The position numbers and the translations under genes were made by a program. Shown piece by piece: positions 1 to 8,840 of a stretch of DNA of 64,000 nt. The notes below the pieces were generated by a model that was not told the DNA's origin, did not search any database, and saw nothing but the letters and a program-made list of their open reading frames with translations. Source of the stretch: Actinomycetales bacterium (GTDB lineage Bacteria; Actinomycetota; Actinomycetes; S36-B12). How positions within the stretch are numbered: position 1 is the stretch's first letter; each line of letters opens with the position of its first letter. The DNA is taken from NCBI GenBank assembly GCA_016125355.1, contig WGLX01000017.1, positions 1 to 64,000 on the forward strand, in the 5' to 3' direction.

Positions 1-363
1 CGCGGTCACGAACCCCGACGCCGAATCCGCGCGCGCGACCTTCTCCGCCTCGAAGTGCGCCACCAGCCGCTCCTGCACGTCCGCACGCGCCTTCGCCTGG
101 AACCCGGCGGCGTACGCGACGAACCGGTCCACCTGCTGCGCGAAGGTCACCGCCTCATCCGCGGACAGTCCGGCCGGGCCGACCTGCAGCAGGCTCGCCA
201 GCAGACCCACACCCGCCGGCCGCGCCACCGCCTCAGCCAGCGCATCGCTGTCGGTCCACTCCGGCAGGTCGTCGAGTCCGAGCTCCTCGTCGTCCAGCCA
301 CGCCGGAGCCTCCGCGACCGGCGGCGGCCAGTCCGCGAGGAGGTCTTCCCGAAGTTCGAACAT
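1..363 (-). CDS. DUF222 (13E12-type) protein, N-terminal fragment
   Basis: This is the first 121 codons of a gene that runs off the left edge. The start is ATG at 363, reading MFELREDLLADWPPP. It continues into an Ala/Val-rich helical stretch (GLLASLLQVGPAGLSADEAV, then FAQQVDRFVAYAAGFQAKA) typical of the DUF222 domain found in actinobacterial 13E12-repeat proteins. Those proteins usually end in an HNH nuclease domain, but that part lies outside the window, so nuclease activity is inferred only from the family. The promoter places transcription start at or next to the ATG (leaderless), and a perfect SOS box overlaps the start codon. This implies LexA control. It lies downstream of truB on the same strand but has its own promoter. 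Confidence 0.7.
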   Translation of the reverse strand, partial: MFELREDLLADWPPPVAEAPAWLDDEELGLDDLPEWTDSDALAEAVARPAGVGLLASLLQVGPAGLSADEAVTFAQQVDRFVAYAAGFQAKARADVQERLVAHFEAEKVARADSASGFVTA

Positions 364-371
364 GTGTTCGA
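356..371. promoter_or_regulatory. SOS (LexA) box over start codon
   Basis: The sequence is TCGAACATGTGTTCGA, a perfect 6-4-6 inverted repeat matching the actinobacterial LexA consensus TCGAAC-N4-GTTCGA. It covers the ATG at 361-363 and touches the -10 hexamer, so bound LexA would block both initiation and the leaderless start. Confidence 0.85.
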
Positions 372-400
372 TTCTAGTGGGACAGCACCCCGCCACGCAA
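371..400 (-). promoter_or_regulatory. Leaderless promoter of DUF222 gene
   Basis: The -10 hexamer TAGAAT (371-376) and -35 hexamer TTGCGT (395-400) are 18 bp apart. Only seven bases separate the -10 from the ATG, so the transcript should start at the start codon and carry no Shine-Dalgarno sequence. Confidence 0.65.
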
Positions 401-445
401 CCCCGAATCCGCAGAAAACCCTTGCACCGCAACGAGTTCGCCGTT

Positions 446-1354
446 TCAGTCGCCGGGGAACACCACCAGGTAGCGGGCGCGGCCGTCGTCCTCCTCGGCG
501 AGTGCGAGGAGGTCCCCATCGGCAGCCACCAGGGCCGTCGCTCCCCCGTCCGAGGCTGGCCCCGCCCACGGCACCCGGACGCCGTGACGGACCTGCTGGG
601 CAGTCGCTTCGTCGACCCACCACAGGGGGAAGCAGCGGCGTCCGACCACGGACAGTGGCAGCAGGACCCCCGCCCCCGCGTCGTCGAGTCCCGGAAGATC
701 GACGGCTTCGTCTATGCCGAACGGTCCCACCCGGGTCCGACGCAGTGCCACGAGATGCCCACCCACACCCAGGTCCTCGCCGAGGTCACGCGCGATGGCC
801 CGGACATAGGTGCCCGTGCTGCACTCCACGCGGACGTCGACGTCGACGGAATCCGGCTGCCACCCGATCTCGCCCACCTCGATCCGCGAGATGACCACGG
901 TCCGAGCGGCGAGCTCCACGTCCTCCCCGCTGCGGACGCGGTCGTAAGCACGACGACCGTCGACCTTGATGGCGCTGACCGCGCTCGGCCGTTGCTGGAT
1001 GGTGCCGGTGAGGCGGGCGAGCCCGTCCGTGATGTCGACCTCGTCGAGGGCCTGCACCGCCTTGGCCGGGGAGACGATGGCGATCTCCCCCTCGGCGTCA
1101 TCCGTGACCGTCGACTGACCGAGCCGGATCGTGGCGGCGTACGCCTTGTCGGCCAGCGCGAAATGCCCGAGCAGCCGGGTGGCGCGACCGACGCCGATCA
1201 GGAGCACGCCGGTGGCCATCGGGTCCAAGGTTCCCGCGTGGCCGACCTTCCGTGTGCCCAGCACCCTGCGCACACGTCCCACGACGTCGTGTGACGTCAT
1301 GCCACTCGGCTTGTCGAGGACCAGCAGGCCGGACGGACCCACCCCGGATGGCAT
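446..1354 (-). CDS. truB: tRNA pseudouridine(55) synthase TruB
   Basis: TruB isomerises U55 to pseudouridine in the T-loop of elongator tRNAs. The 302-aa protein has the family core near its N-terminus: LLVLDKPSGMTSHDVV, then KVGHAGTLDPMATGVL with catalytic Asp44. The substrate-binding and RNA-contact regions follow (RATRLLGHF, ASEFDVRV-like strands), and the C-terminal domain is of the actinobacterial TruB_C type. The ATG overlaps the rbfA stop by one base (TGATG), which fits translational coupling at the end of the nusA-infB operon. Length is normal for the family. Confidence 0.96.
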   Translation of the reverse strand: MPSGVGPSGLLVLDKPSGMTSHDVVGRVRRVLGTRKVGHAGTLDPMATGVLLIGVGRATRLLGHFALADKAYAATIRLGQSTVTDDAEGEIAIVSPAKAVQALDEVDITDGLARLTGTIQQRPSAVSAIKVDGRRAYDRVRSGEDVELAARTVVISRIEVGEIGWQPDSVDVDVRVECSTGTYVRAIARDLGEDLGVGGHLVALRRTRVGPFGIDEAVDLPGLDDAGAGVLLPLSVVGRRCFPLWWVDEATAQQVRHGVRVPWAGPASDGGATALVAADGDLLALAEEDDGRARYLVVFPGD

Positions 1355-1809
1355 CAGCCAGCGGGCGAGACGTCGTCCACGGCCTCCTCGTCCGCCGGGT
1401 GGCGGTACGGATCGGCATCCCCCGCGTAGGTCGCCGAGGCGGCCTGCTCGTGGACCGCGGCATCTGCTTCGGCGGCCTGTCGCAGCAGGTCCTCGACGTG
1501 CCGCGCGGTGTCCGGGAGGGCATCAGGGATGAAGGCCAGCGTGGGGGTGAACTTGACCCCGGTCTGCTTGCCGACCTCGCTGCGCAACAGGCCCTTGGCG
1601 GACTCCAGTGCCGCCGCAGTGTCCTGACGGGCCTCCTCGTCGCCGTAGACGGTGTAGAACACCGACGCCTCGCGCAGATCAGGCGTGATGCGGACGTCCG
1701 TCACCGTGACGAAGCCGAGACGCGGATCCTTGATCCGCTTCTCCAGCATCTCCGCGATGATGACCTTCACGCGGTCGGCCATCTTGCGCTGCCGGGCCTC
1801 GTTCGCCAT
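1354..1809 (-). CDS. rbfA: 30S ribosome-binding factor A
   Basis: RbfA is a cold-shock maturation factor that binds the 5' end region of 16S rRNA during 30S assembly. The 151-aa protein begins MANEARQRKMADRVKVIIAEML. It has the KH-like core motif RLGFVTVTDVRITPDLREASVFYTV and an acidic tail after about residue 120 that is probably disordered. It sits between infB (3 bp gap) and truB (1 bp overlap), the usual operon order. A DHH-family phosphoesterase often found between rbfA and truB in related genomes is absent here. Confidence 0.95.
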   Translation of the reverse strand: MANEARQRKMADRVKVIIAEMLEKRIKDPRLGFVTVTDVRITPDLREASVFYTVYGDEEARQDTAAALESAKGLLRSEVGKQTGVKFTPTLAFIPDALPDTARHVEDLLRQAAEADAAVHEQAASATYAGDADPYRHPADEEAVDDVSPAG

Positions 1810-1812
1810 CGC

Positions 1813-4605
1813 TCAGCCCTTCCGCGGCTTCTCGCGCATCTCGAACGTCTCGATGACGTCGTCCAGCTTCAGGTCCTGGAAGTTGCCCAGGTTGATGCCG
1901 CACTCGAAGCCCTCGCGGACCTCCGTCACATCGTCCTTGAAACGCCGCAGGCCGACGACGGTCACGTTCTCGGCAACCACGGCACCGTCGCGGATCACGC
2001 GCGCCTTGCTGTTGCGCTTGATCTCCCCGCTCTGGACCAGGCAGCCGGCGATGGTGCCGAACTTGCTCGACTTGAACAGGTCGCGAACCTCGGCGGTCCC
2101 GAGCTGGACCTCCTCGTACTCCGGCTTGAGCATGCCGCGCAGCGCCGCCTCGACCTCTTCGATGGCCTGGTAGATGACGCTGTAGTACCGGACGTCGACG
2201 CCTTCCTCGGACGCCAGCTCTGCGACCTTGCCCTCCGGACGGACGTTGAAGCCGATGATGACGGCCTTCGACGCGCTCGCGAGGGTGACGTCGTTCTTGT
2301 TGATCGCACCGACACCTCGGTGGATGACCCGCAGGTTGACCTCGTCGCCGACATCGATCTTCAGCAGCGCATCCTCGAGGGCCTCGACCGAACCGGACAC
2401 GTCGCCCTTGATGATGAGGTTGAGCTCCTGCACCTCGCCCTTCTGCAGCGACTCGAGGAAGTCCTCGAGGGAGCGCTTGACCCGGTTGCGGGCCAGCTGG
2501 GCGTTGCGCTCGCGCGCCTGCCGGGTCTGCGCGATCTGACGCGCCACCCGGTCCTCGGCCACGACCATGAAGGTGTCGCCGGCACCCGGAACGGACGTCA
2601 GTCCGAGGACCTGTACGGGCATCGACGGCGTGGCCACCTCGACGGGGTTGCCCTCGTCGTCGAGCATGGCTCGAACGCGACCGAAGGCATCCCCGGCGAC
2701 GATGGAGTCGCCGGCATGCAGCGTCCCGCGCTGCACCAGAACCGTGGCCACCGGGCCGCGGCCGCGGTCGAGGTGAGCCTCGATCGCAACGCCCTGGGCA
2801 TCCTGATGCGGATTGGCGCGCAGGTCGAGGGCGGCGTCTGCGGTGAGCAGCACGGCCTCGAGCAGCGTGTCGATGCCCATGCCCTGCTTGGCCGAGACGT
2901 CGACGAACATGGTGTCGCCGCCGAACTCCTCGGCCACCAGGCCGTACTCGGTCAGCTGGCCACGGACCTTCATCGGGTCCGCGCCCTCCTTGTCGACCTT
3001 GTTGACGGCCACGACGATCGGCACATCGGCCGCCTGGGCGTGGTTCAGCGCCTCGATCGTCTGCGGCTTGACGCCGTCGTCCGCCGCCACCACGAGGATC
3101 GCGATGTCGGTGACCTGGGCGCCACGGGCACGCATGGCGGTGAATGCCTCGTGACCCGGGGTGTCGATGAAGGTGATCGGGCGGTCGCCGCCCTCGGCCT
3201 TGGCGATGACCTGGTAGGCGCCGATGTGCTGGGTGATGCCACCCGCCTCGCCGCTGACCACGTTCGTGGAGCGGATCGCGTCGAGGAGCTTCGTCTTGCC
3301 GTGGTCGACGTGGCCCATGACGGTGACGACCGGGGGACGGATCTCGAGGTCCTCGGAGTCGCCCTCGTCCTCGCCGAACTCGAGGTCGAAGGACTCGAGC
3401 AGCTCGCGATCCTCGTCCTCCGGCGAGACAACCTGGACGTCGTAGTTCAGCTCCTGGCCGAGCAGCCGCAGGGTGTCGTCGTCGATGGACTGCGTGGCGG
3501 TCACCATCTCGCCCATGCCGATCAGCACCTTGACGAGGTCCGCGGGCATCGCATCGATCTTCTCCGCGAAGTCGGTCAGGCTGGCGCCGCGCGGCAGCCT
3601 GACGACCTCGCCGCTACCGCGCTTGACGCGGACGCCATCCATGATCGGCGCCTGCATGTTGTCGAATTCCTGGCGCTTGGCGCGCTTGGACTTCCGGCCA
3701 CGCGACGGACGACCACCGGGACGGCCGAACGCACCCGCCGTGGTGCCACGGCCGCCAGGGCCGCCGGGACGGCCGGGGAAGCCCCCGGGACCGCCTGGAC
3801 CACGACCGGGGAAGCCCCCGGGACCGCCCGGACCACCGGGACCACGACCGGCACCACCGGGACCGCCCGGACCACGACCGGGACCGCCCGGACCACGGCC
3901 ACCAGGGCCGCCGGGGCCGCGGCCACCAGGGCCGCCGGGGCCGCGACCGCCCGGTGCAGGACGCATCGGCCGAGGCGGCATCGTGCCGGGGTTGGGTCGG
4001 GGCGCACCGGGAACGGCCGGCGACGGACGACCCATGCCGGAGCCGGAGCCGGTGCTGAACGGGTTGTTGCCCGGACGGGGGCCAGCGGGGCGACCCATGC
4101 CGGAGCCGGAGCCGGTGCTGAACGGATTGTTGCCCGGACGCGGGCCACCCGGACGCGGCGCGGGGCGAGGGCCATCTGGCGCAGGCGGCGCAGGCGTGGC
4201 CGGCGTGGGCGCGGGGGCAGCGGGCGCATCGGCCGATGCCGCAGGGGCTGCCGGCGCGGGCGCGGGGGCAGCGGGCGCCTCCGCAGGGGGCGCGGCCGGA
4301 GCCTCAGCAGCGGCAGATGCCGGCGCCGCAGGCGCGGCCGGAGCCTCAGCGGCCGGTGCCTCAGCAGCCTCCGCAGGTGCCTTCGCGGCCGGCGCTGCGG
4401 CGGCCTTCTTGGCGGTCTTCTTGGCGGGCTTGGCCTCCGCACCCGGCTCCGGAGCCGGGAAGGCGTCACGCACGCGACGCGCCACCGGCGGCTGGACCGT
4501 GGACGAGGCAGACTTCACGTACTCACCCATCTCATTGAGCTTGGCGAGTACTTCCTTGCTGGTTACCCCGAGCTCCTTGGCGAGCTCATGGACCCGGATC
4601 GACAC
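1813..4605 (-). CDS. infB: Translation initiation factor IF-2
   Basis: IF-2 is the GTPase that brings fMet-tRNA to the 30S subunit and promotes subunit joining. The 930-aa protein starts at GTG 4605 behind an AGGAGA ribosome-binding site and opens with the IF2_N motif [20 protein letters not shown]. Residues about 50-310 form a long low-complexity linker rich in Ala/Pro, then Gly-Arg-Pro. The G domain begins near residue 430: G1 [11 protein letters not shown], then DTPGHEAF and [10 protein letters not shown]. Domains II-IV follow. The linker holds a 21-residue tandem duplication containing [16 protein letters not shown] (period 63 bp, from about 4028 to 4153) and many GGRGPGGP units. Such long N-terminal linkers are common in actinobacterial IF-2. 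Confidence 0.98.
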   Translation of the reverse strand: MSIRVHELAKELGVTSKEVLAKLNEMGEYVKSASSTVQPPVARRVRDAFPAPEPGAEAKPAKKTAKKAAAAPAAKAPAEAAEAPAAEAPAAPAAPASAAAEAPAAPPAEAPAAPAPAPAAPAASADAPAAPAPTPATPAPPAPDGPRPAPRPGGPRPGNNPFSTGSGSGMGRPAGPRPGNNPFSTGSGSGMGRPSPAVPGAPRPNPGTMPPRPMRPAPGGRGPGGPGGRGPGGPGGRGPGGPGRGPGGPGGAGRGPGGPGGPGGFPGRGPGGPGGFPGRPGGPGGRGTTAGAFGRPGGRPSRGRKSKRAKRQEFDNMQAPIMDGVRVKRGSGEVVRLPRGASLTDFAEKIDAMPADLVKVLIGMGEMVTATQSIDDDTLRLLGQELNYDVQVVSPEDEDRELLESFDLEFGEDEGDSEDLEIRPPVVTVMGHVDHGKTKLLDAIRSTNVVSGEAGGITQHIGAYQVIAKAEGGDRPITFIDTPGHEAFTAMRARGAQVTDIAILVVAADDGVKPQTIEALNHAQAADVPIVVAVNKVDKEGADPMKVRGQLTEYGLVAEEFGGDTMFVDVSAKQGMGIDTLLEAVLLTADAALDLRANPHQDAQGVAIEAHLDRGRGPVATVLVQRGTLHAGDSIVAGDAFGRVRAMLDDEGNPVEVATPSMPVQVLGLTSVPGAGDTFMVVAEDRVARQIAQTRQARERNAQLARNRVKRSLEDFLESLQKGEVQELNLIIKGDVSGSVEALEDALLKIDVGDEVNLRVIHRGVGAINKNDVTLASASKAVIIGFNVRPEGKVAELASEEGVDVRYYSVIYQAIEEVEAALRGMLKPEYEEVQLGTAEVRDLFKSSKFGTIAGCLVQSGEIKRNSKARVIRDGAVVAENVTVVGLRRFKDDVTEVREGFECGINLGNFQDLKLDDVIETFEMREKPRKG

Positions 4606-4620
4606 ACTTCTCCTGTCTGT

Positions 4621-4643
4621 CGCCCGGGTCTTTCACCCGGGCG
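4621..4643 (-). terminator. Hairpin in infB leader
   Basis: CGCCCGGGT and ACCCGGGCG form a perfect 9-bp stem with a 5-nt loop, about 16 nt upstream of the infB start and downstream of ylxR. There is no U-tract, so it may be an attenuator, a transcript-stabilising hairpin or a weak terminator. The rest of the ylxR-infB gap (4606-4758) shows nothing else I can name. Confidence 0.5.
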
Positions 4644-4758
4644 TCTAGTTCGAACGGCGCATGGTCATCGCGCGTTCATCGGGCGAACGTCCTCATGGGG
4701 GGCTCCCGACCGCTGGGCGTAGTGGACACCGGGCGGGACTGCCCGGGCCAGTCGCTCA

Positions 4759-5037
4759 CTATACCCGTGCCGCCAGCCACTCCTGCACGGCCGACACGTC
4801 GAGCGGGCCGTCGACACGCAGGGCGCGTCCCCAGGCCCGCCGGCGATCGGCCAGCGCGCGGCAGGACTCATCGGGGTGCAGCCAGGCGCCCCGACCCGGA
4901 AGGACCCGGTGTTCGTCGACCAGCACCCGGCCGTGCTCGGCCACGAGCCGGGCGAGGTCCCCCTGGGGGGCCCGTCCTCGGCAGCCGATGCAGGTCCGGA
5001 TCGGCTCCGCGGGGGCGGGGTCGGACCGACGCGTCAC
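4759..5037 (-). CDS. ylxR: YlxR family RNA-binding protein (DUF448)
   Basis: This is a 92-aa YlxR/DUF448 protein with the signature EPIRTCIGCRGRAP near the N-terminus and GRGAWLHPDESCRALADRR in the middle. Family members bind RNA and are nearly always encoded between nusA and infB; a nucleoid or RNase P-related role has been proposed. The start is GTG at 5037, overlapping the nusA stop as GTGA, which couples its translation to nusA. No other in-frame start closer to the motif is better. Confidence 0.9.
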   Translation of the reverse strand: MTRRSDPAPAEPIRTCIGCRGRAPQGDLARLVAEHGRVLVDEHRVLPGRGAWLHPDESCRALADRRRAWGRALRVDGPLDVSAVQEWLAARV

Positions 5038-6035
5038 GCGCCGGACGGTGCCGAGGAGGCGTCCGCCCCCGGCGCAGTGTCCGGCCTGATGTCGATGCGC
5101 CATCCGGTGAGCCGTGCCGCCAGCCGGGCGTTCTGGCCCTCTCGCCCGATGGCCAGCGACAGCTGGTAGTCGGGGACGATGACGCGTGCGGCACGGGCCA
5201 CGGGGTCGACGATCTCCACCGACGTGACCCGCGCAGGCGAGAGGGCGTGCGCGATCATCTCCGCCGCATCCTCGCTGCTGTCCACGATGTCGATCTTCTC
5301 GCCGTTCAGCTCCGCCATGACCTGGCGGACGCGCTGGCCCATCGGCCCGATGCAGGCACCCTTGGCGTTGACCCCAGGCACGTTCGACTTGACCGCGATC
5401 TTGGTCCGGTGCCCCGCCTCCCGCGCGATCGCGGTGATCTGCACCGAGCCATCTGCGATCTCCGGCACCTCGAGCGCGAAGAGCTGCTTCACCAGGTTGG
5501 GATGGGTCCGTGAGATCGTGACCTGGGGGCCCTTGTAGCCCTTGCGCACGTTGGTGACGATCGCCTTCACCCGCGCGCCGTGCGGGTAGGACTCCCCCGG
5601 CGTCTGCTCCTCGGGGGGCAGGTTCGCCTCGATCTTGCCGATGTCCACGCGCACCATCCGCGGGTTGTTCGACTGCTGCACGACGCCCGAGACGAGGTCG
5701 CCCTCGCGTCCGGTGAACTCGCTGAGGGTGACATCGCCCTCGGCCTCGCGCAGCCGCGCGAGCAGAACCTGCTTGGCGGTCGTCGCGGCGATCCGGCCGA
5801 AGCCCTCCGGGGTGTCGTCGTACTCGCGAAGGACCACGCCATCCTCGTCCGTCTCGGCCGCCCACACCGTGACGTGACCGGACTTGCGGTCGAGGGTTAC
5901 CCGGCCCTTCGCCGCCGCATTGCCCGTTCGGTGGTAGGCGACGAGAAGGGCCTGCTCGATCGACTCGACCACCAGGTCGAGTGACAGGTCCTTCTCCCGC
6001 ACGAGGGCCTTCAGGGCACTGACATCGATGTCCAT
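5034..6035 (-). CDS. nusA: Transcription termination/antitermination protein NusA
   Basis: NusA binds RNA polymerase and nascent RNA to modulate pausing, termination and antitermination. The 333-aa protein has an N-terminal RNAP-binding domain (MDIDVSALKALVREKDLSLD). An S1 domain follows from about residue 130, then two KH domains including GVNAKGACIGPMGQRVR and LSLAIGREGQNARLAARLTG near residue 300. The acidic C-terminal repeats of E. coli NusA are missing, as is normal in actinobacteria. It lies 5 bp downstream of rimP and overlaps ylxR. Confidence 0.97.
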   Translation of the reverse strand: MDIDVSALKALVREKDLSLDLVVESIEQALLVAYHRTGNAAAKGRVTLDRKSGHVTVWAAETDEDGVVLREYDDTPEGFGRIAATTAKQVLLARLREAEGDVTLSEFTGREGDLVSGVVQQSNNPRMVRVDIGKIEANLPPEEQTPGESYPHGARVKAIVTNVRKGYKGPQVTISRTHPNLVKQLFALEVPEIADGSVQITAIAREAGHRTKIAVKSNVPGVNAKGACIGPMGQRVRQVMAELNGEKIDIVDSSEDAAEMIAHALSPARVTSVEIVDPVARAARVIVPDYQLSLAIGREGQNARLAARLTGWRIDIRPDTAPGADASSAPSGA

Positions 6036-6040
6036 GGCGG

Positions 6041-6562
6041 CTACTCCCCTTCGTCCTGCGCGACCGGGTCCGCATCGGACTCCTCCGCGGCGGGCTCGTC
6101 CTTGCGGTTGAACTCGACCTGGACGACGGCTGTGGCGATGTCCGACCGGAGCAGCGTGAGCTGGCCATCCGACGTCTCCAGCACGATCTCAGCGTCAGTC
6201 GGCACGGCGCTCACCCGGCCCTCGATCGCAGCGCCCTCGCGGGTCGTCACCTTGACCAGTCGGGTCAGCGCGCGACGCCAGTGCCGAGGCTCCGTGAGCG
6301 GTCGGTCCACCCCGGGCGAGGTGACCTCGAGCACGAAGGGACCGGGCAGGAGCGACGCGTGGGCGTCGTCGTCGAGGATGGCCGAGACCTGCTGCGAGGC
6401 AGCCGCGATCGTGTCGAGGTCGACACCGCCGTCCTGGTCGACCACCACGCGGACGACATGCCGTCGGCCGGCCTTCTGGACGGTGACGTCTTCGACATCG
6501 AGCCCCATCCCGGACAACGGACCGGAGAGGACGGCAGCCAGCTGGGCACTGGGCGAGCTCAT
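6041..6562 (-). CDS. rimP: Ribosome maturation factor RimP
   Basis: RimP is needed for 30S subunit maturation. This 173-aa protein has the two-domain layout: an N-terminal alpha/beta domain with GVDLDTIAAASQQVSAIL and FVLEVTSPGVDRPLTEPRHW, then a C-terminal SH3-like domain. An acidic tail ends the protein. The start is ATG 6562 with GGGAGG upstream. It is the first gene of the rimP-nusA-ylxR-infB-rbfA-truB unit and is divergent from the lipoprotein at 6658. The shared 95-bp gap must hold both promoters, but I could not assign hexamers confidently. Confidence 0.95.
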   Translation of the reverse strand: MSSPSAQLAAVLSGPLSGMGLDVEDVTVQKAGRRHVVRVVVDQDGGVDLDTIAAASQQVSAILDDDAHASLLPGPFVLEVTSPGVDRPLTEPRHWRRALTRLVKVTTREGAAIEGRVSAVPTDAEIVLETSDGQLTLLRSDIATAVVQVEFNRKDEPAAEESDADPVAQDEGE

Positions 6563-6657
6563 GATGCCTCCCGGTTCTGTTGTGATGGAGCAGTTGTGGA
6601 CCGACCCGTGGCTCGGCGCTGCCCAGCACTTTACCTACTGCATGCCATTCTTGGCAC

Positions 6658-7176
6658 GTGCCCGCCTCCCCCGTCGCTCCGCGCCTCACGCGACGTCAGG
6701 GCCTTCTCGCCCTCGCCTTAGCCGGGCCCGTGGCCGCTCTTGCGGGCTGCACCTCCTCCGACGGGTCCTCGGCCGATGCGACGACAGGTCCCGGCCCGTC
6801 CGCGGAGACCGCTTCGGCAGCCGCTGCCGACGAGGCGGCGCTCATCGCCCGGTACGAGGCTGCGCTCATCTCCGTTCCGGAGAACGAGGCCGACGTGCGC
6901 ACGGTGCTCTCCCTCATCCGCGACCAGCACCGGGCCCATCTCGATGCACTCGGCGGCGCACCGGAGCAGGCGACCCCGACGGCCGGATCCGCCACGACCG
7001 CCAGCCTCGTTGCCGACCTCATCTCCGCGGAGCGCGCCGCCAGCGAGGAGCGCATCACGGCGTGCGTCGACGCCCGCGATCCGGAGATGGCCAGGCTCCT
7101 GTCGTTCATCGCGGCTTCCGAGGCGGCCCACGTCCCGGCACTCCGCGACCTGCGCTCCGCCGGGGGTGCCTCGTGA
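6658..7176 (+). CDS. Ferritin-like lipoprotein
   Basis: The 172-aa protein has a twin-arginine-like N-terminus (TRRQGLLALALAGPVAALAG) ending in a lipobox, LAGC, with Cys31 as the predicted lipidated residue. The mature part is helical with regularly spaced Glu and His (AALIARYEAALISV, LIRDQHRAHLDALGG, ISAERAASEERI, IAASEAAHVPAL). This resembles a four-helix ferritin-like or DUF4439-type fold. Metal binding is inferred, not shown. GTG is used as start. The next gene overlaps its stop (GTGA), so the two are probably made together. Confidence 0.65.
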   Translation: MPASPVAPRLTRRQGLLALALAGPVAALAGCTSSDGSSADATTGPGPSAETASAAAADEAALIARYEAALISVPENEADVRTVLSLIRDQHRAHLDALGGAPEQATPTAGSATTASLVADLISAERAASEERITACVDARDPEMARLLSFIAASEAAHVPALRDLRSAGGAS

Positions 7177-7586
7177 CGCCGATCGAGGCCTGGACCGCAG
7201 TCGTCGAGGCGGAGGATGCCGCCGTGTTCGCCTACTCCGTCGCTGGCGCGCAGGTGTCCGGTGGCGCCCGTCGTCGCGCCCTTGCCGGCCTGGAGGAGCA
7301 TCGGGCCAACCGCTCGCAGGCCGCGGCATTCGTGGTCGCGGGGGGCGGGACGCCGCCACCCGCCCAGCCGGCGTACGACCTTCCCGAGGATGTCTCGACC
7401 CCGGCGGGTGCCCGAGGACTGATGCGCGACGTCGACAACGGGCTGGTGGCCGTGTACGCCGACGCGGCCGCCGCCGCCGCGGGCGAGGAGCGGCGCTGGG
7501 CGGCACGCACCGGCGCGGACTGCGCCGTGCGCGCGGTCCAGTGGGGAGCGACCCCCCAGGCCTTCCCGACCTCCGCAGGCGCCTGA
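7173..7586 (+). CDS. DUF4439 ferritin-like protein
   Basis: This 137-aa protein starts VTPIEAWTAVVEAEDAAVFAYSVAG and continues with LAGLEEHRANRSQAAAFV. That is the DUF4439 pattern, a ferritin-like helical bundle found beside rimP in many actinobacteria. It lacks a signal peptide, unlike its upstream partner. The start is GTG overlapping the upstream stop (GTGA). The function is unknown. The paired secreted and cytosolic forms suggest a heteromer, but this is inference. Confidence 0.75.
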   Translation: MTPIEAWTAVVEAEDAAVFAYSVAGAQVSGGARRRALAGLEEHRANRSQAAAFVVAGGGTPPPAQPAYDLPEDVSTPAGARGLMRDVDNGLVAVYADAAAAAAGEERRWAARTGADCAVRAVQWGATPQAFPTSAGA

Positions 7587-7618
7587 CCGCAAGGCCCTCG
7601 AGACGGCAGGATGACGCC

Positions 7619-8800
7619 ATGAGCGCGCAGCCGCACGAGCACCCGCGTCGCCTTGCGGACGCCCATGCGGTGACTCCGCTGGAACTGTTCTTCGACCTGG
7701 TGTTCGTGTTCGCGCTGACACAGGTGACCGGGCTGCTCGCGAACGACCTCACCTGGGTGGGCATGCTTCGCGGCCTGGCCGTGCTGACGGTCGTCTGGTG
7801 GGCGTGGGTGGGCTACTCCTGGCTGACCAACACCATCCGGATCGACGACGATGTGAGCTCGCGGCTGGTCCTCCTCCTCGCCATGGCGGCGATGCTGGTG
7901 GTGGGGCTGGCCGCACCCAACGCGTTCGGCGACGCGGCGATCGTGTTCGGGATCGCCTACCTCATCGTGCGCGTCCTGCACCTGCTCCTCTACGCCGTGA
8001 CGACCCGCTCCGATCCGGAGGTCTTCGGCGCCGTCGCGCGGCTCGCCCCCGGCATGCTGACCGGGGCGCTCCTCATCCTCATTGCCGGCTTCCTGCCCGC
8101 CGGACCGTTCCGTGCCGCCCTCTGGGCACTCGCCATCGTGATCGACCTGGCCGCCCCGCTGCTCGCGGGGACATCCGGCTGGAAGATCGACGCGCGGCAC
8201 TTCTCCGAGCGCCACGGCCTGATCATCATCATCGCCCTCGGCGAGTCCCTCATCGCCGTGGGAGTGAGCGCCGCAGCTGAACCCCTGTCCCCCGGGCTCA
8301 TCACCGCGGCGCTCCTCGGCGTGGCCCTGATCGCCGGCATGTGGTGGCTGTACTTCGACGTGGTCGCCCTGGCCGCCGAGCGGCGCCTCGCCTCACTCAC
8401 CGGCAGCGCCCAGGCGGCCATGGCGCGCGATTCGTACAGCTACCTGCACCTGCCGATGGTGGCGGGCATCGTGCTCGTCGCCCTCGGACTGAAGAAGTCC
8501 ATGGTGCACCTCGACGAGCCCCTGAAGCTGATCATCAGCGTGGCCCTCTTCGGTGGCCTGGCGCTCTACCTGGTCGCGCACCTGGCGTTCCGACTCCGGA
8601 ACATGGGCACGTGGAATGTCCAGCGCCTGGTGGCCGCCGCCGTCCTGCTGGCACTCATCCCGGTCGGCACGCTGGTCCCCGCCATCGTCTCGGTGACGGC
8701 GGCGACGGCGGCCACGGTCGCCCTCGTCACGTTCGAGGCCGTCCGCTTCCGCGCCGCGCGACACCAGCTGCGCCTCCACACACCCGACCACGCGGAGTAG
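7619..8800 (+). CDS. Low temperature requirement protein A (LtrA) family
   Basis: This is a 393-aa polytopic membrane protein. It carries the LtrA-family signature near its start, VTPLELFFDLVFVFALTQVT, and the later motif RHFSERHGLIIIIALGESLIAVGV. About twelve hydrophobic segments are visible. The family was named from a Listeria cold-growth phenotype, and its biochemical role is not settled. The start is ATG 7619, 33 bp after the DUF4439 gene. It is convergent with the TSUP permease at 8841. Confidence 0.88.
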   Translation: MSAQPHEHPRRLADAHAVTPLELFFDLVFVFALTQVTGLLANDLTWVGMLRGLAVLTVVWWAWVGYSWLTNTIRIDDDVSSRLVLLLAMAAMLVVGLAAPNAFGDAAIVFGIAYLIVRVLHLLLYAVTTRSDPEVFGAVARLAPGMLTGALLILIAGFLPAGPFRAALWALAIVIDLAAPLLAGTSGWKIDARHFSERHGLIIIIALGESLIAVGVSAAAEPLSPGLITAALLGVALIAGMWWLYFDVVALAAERRLASLTGSAQAAMARDSYSYLHLPMVAGIVLVALGLKKSMVHLDEPLKLIISVALFGGLALYLVAHLAFRLRNMGTWNVQRLVAAAVLLALIPVGTLVPAIVSVTAATAATVALVTFEAVRFRAARHQLRLHTPDHAE

Positions 8801-8840
8801 TGAGGTCGTCCCCGGCGCGCATTGCCTGGCCACCCCTCGG

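Noticed and set aside
3740-3960. Short regular repeats resembling a CRISPR array
   Set aside because: They encode in-frame GGRGPGGP-type linker repeats of IF-2; there are no unique spacers and no cas genes.
1252-4722. Very long open frame on the plus strand opposite rbfA and infB
   Set aside because: It is a mirror of the GC-rich infB codons; the translation shows no family motif, and infB is certain on the other strand.
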